Assembly (NCBI GenBank): GCA_012295275.1
Contig: CM022674.1
Location: 15,598,953 to 15,659,943 of the forward strand
Direction: 5' to 3'
DNA: 60,991 nt
Origin: Chrysomallon squamiferum
Lineage: Eukaryota > Mollusca > Gastropoda > Neomphalida > Peltospiridae
The notes under the pieces were generated by a model that made no database searches, was not told the DNA's origin, and saw only the letters and a list, made by a program, of their open reading frames with translations. Shown one piece after another: positions 59,913 to 60,991 of this stretch; the stretch's first letter is position 1, and every line of letters begins with the position of its first letter. Both the position numbers and the translations under genes were made by a program.

Positions 59913-60991
59913 GCAACATTACATAAGGCATTATATTCATACTTATGCTTATTCATTATATTTCATATCTGCATATTAATGAAAATTATTATTTCAGTAT
60001 TTTACTTTCGCATATTAATATGTTATTATAATTATTGTTACACATGGATGATATGCTTCTCCCTTTCATAATTGAGCCCAATATTGTCAGAGAATAGGAG
60101 ATAATTGAATTTTCCTAAAAACTGACTTATCAGTCACTGGAAATATTCAGCTTATTCCTGATTTGTTTTAATAATTATTAGTTTACATTGTCACATTGAT
60201 AATAGTTAGGATGTAACAATTATTCTAAACATTTTGTTTTAAATCAAATGTAATTTGTTATTACAAATGTCATTTTACATTTTCATACTGATAATGATAA
60301 TTGTCACGGAGTTGAGAAGGCCTAACAAATTCATATTTCTGCTACACCCGGCTGGTTATTTTTATGTCATGCAATTGATAGCATGGAAATAAAATTGCGT
60401 AATCAACTGTTCTTCAGTCACATCGGCACTTTTTATTTTTGAGACCCTGGAATTGAAATTGCGTAATCAACTGTTACTTCAATCACATCCGCGCTTTTTA
60501 TACTCGCCGCCAATTTTTCAAATGCATGGTCTTGTTTTAAAAGGGCTGGAATTTGGTAATTAAAGAGAGAAGGAAAAGGCCAACACGATAGTTCAGTCAG
60601 GAGGGGAACTAATGTTTTTGAATGACATTGTCTTTACGAACGACTGTGGTAAGCAACTGTCTACTCTTCTTTTGATAGGGTGTAATGTGCAACTAACCTG
60701 TATCAATATCATTTAATATCCTAAAATTGTGTTGGTTCCCCGTATCACCTTACTCGTATCGATAATCAAAATTACTTAAATATAAGTTTTTATCGATTGT
60801 ATAGTGTATTTTTATCAAGTCACCTGTGTATCACAGTTAAATGATTAACTTGAACGATAAAATGTGTTGTGTTTCTTTCCCTAGTGGATTGATAGAATTA
60901 TTGATTTATATAGACTGCTTTCAATTAAGCATTTATATTCCTTCTTAGGTGACCATTAAAGCACACTGTTACCCCAGACTGAACCTTGACA
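59913..60991. other. Right flank outside the inverted repeat
   Basis: No homology to the left flank is evident. A block of about 70 bp (AATTGCGTAATCAACTGTT, CACATC, CACTTTTTA) is repeated at about 60391-60436 and 60458-60502. No gene is established. Confidence 0.5.
60611..60650 (+). promoter_or_regulatory. Possible first-exon start of a rightward gene
   Basis: An ATG followed by FLNDIVFTNDCG codons meets a GTAAGC donor at 60649. A TTTTTATA motif lies about 110 bp upstream (60495-60503). This is only a pattern; the rest of any such gene would be beyond the window. Confidence 0.15.

Overview
This is a eukaryotic, animal-type locus: genes are split by GT-AG introns, the DNA is AT-rich and packed with microsatellites, and there are degraded LINE, Ty3/gypsy-like and probable tRNA-derived SINE fragments. 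Gene content and protein style suggest an invertebrate, probably a lophotrochozoan such as a mollusc; that placement is inference. No prokaryotic features are present.

Two gene families dominate. The first is a group II PLP-dependent amino-acid decarboxylase (DDC/HDC/TDC family). One copy on the left (17185-24391, +, 13 exons, 574 codons) reads without a lesion. Its mirror copy on the right (46427-53335, -) has a nonsense codon in exon 1 and a frameshift in exon 4. Two further copies of only the last exon lie at about 975-1399 (+) and 42180-42506 (-). The second family is a PARP12/ZC3HAV1-like mono-ADP-ribosyltransferase: CCCH zinc fingers, two WWE units, a PARP catalytic domain and a Ser/Thr-rich tail. 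Two copies stand head to head across a 200-N assembly gap (33292-33491). The right copy (+, to 39846) keeps the whole catalytic domain, whereas the left copy (-, 26738-33291) is clearly a pseudogene. Catalytic/tail fragments also occur at 3265-4228 (-) and 42840-44340 (+).

Layout: 1-4545, module A (decarboxylase last exon facing a PARP catalytic exon and tail). 4546-10585, single-copy stretch with a LINE remnant, a degraded ubiquitin-protease-like sequence and unidentified coding-like DNA. About 10951-28511, left arm of a large inverted repeat: GPCR fragment, SINE-like element, gypsy fragment, intact decarboxylase, 42-bp satellite and PARP 3' part. 28512-42505, spacer with the two PARP 5' halves around the gap, the better PARP gene, and a truncated decarboxylase exon. 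About 42506-59912, right arm: the same items in mirror order and opposite orientation. 59913-60991, unique flank.

The main result is structural. A tail-to-tail decarboxylase/PARP junction occurs four times (A, B, P, C), two in each orientation, nested in a roughly 17.5-kb-arm inverted repeat. Of each family only one copy looks usable. The PARP genes carry three different coding minisatellites with unit lengths divisible by three (30, 51 and 48 bp) whose copy number differs strongly between paralogs. The centre of symmetry coincides with a placeholder gap, so the palindrome needs long-read confirmation. Divergence between the arms argues against a simple copy error.
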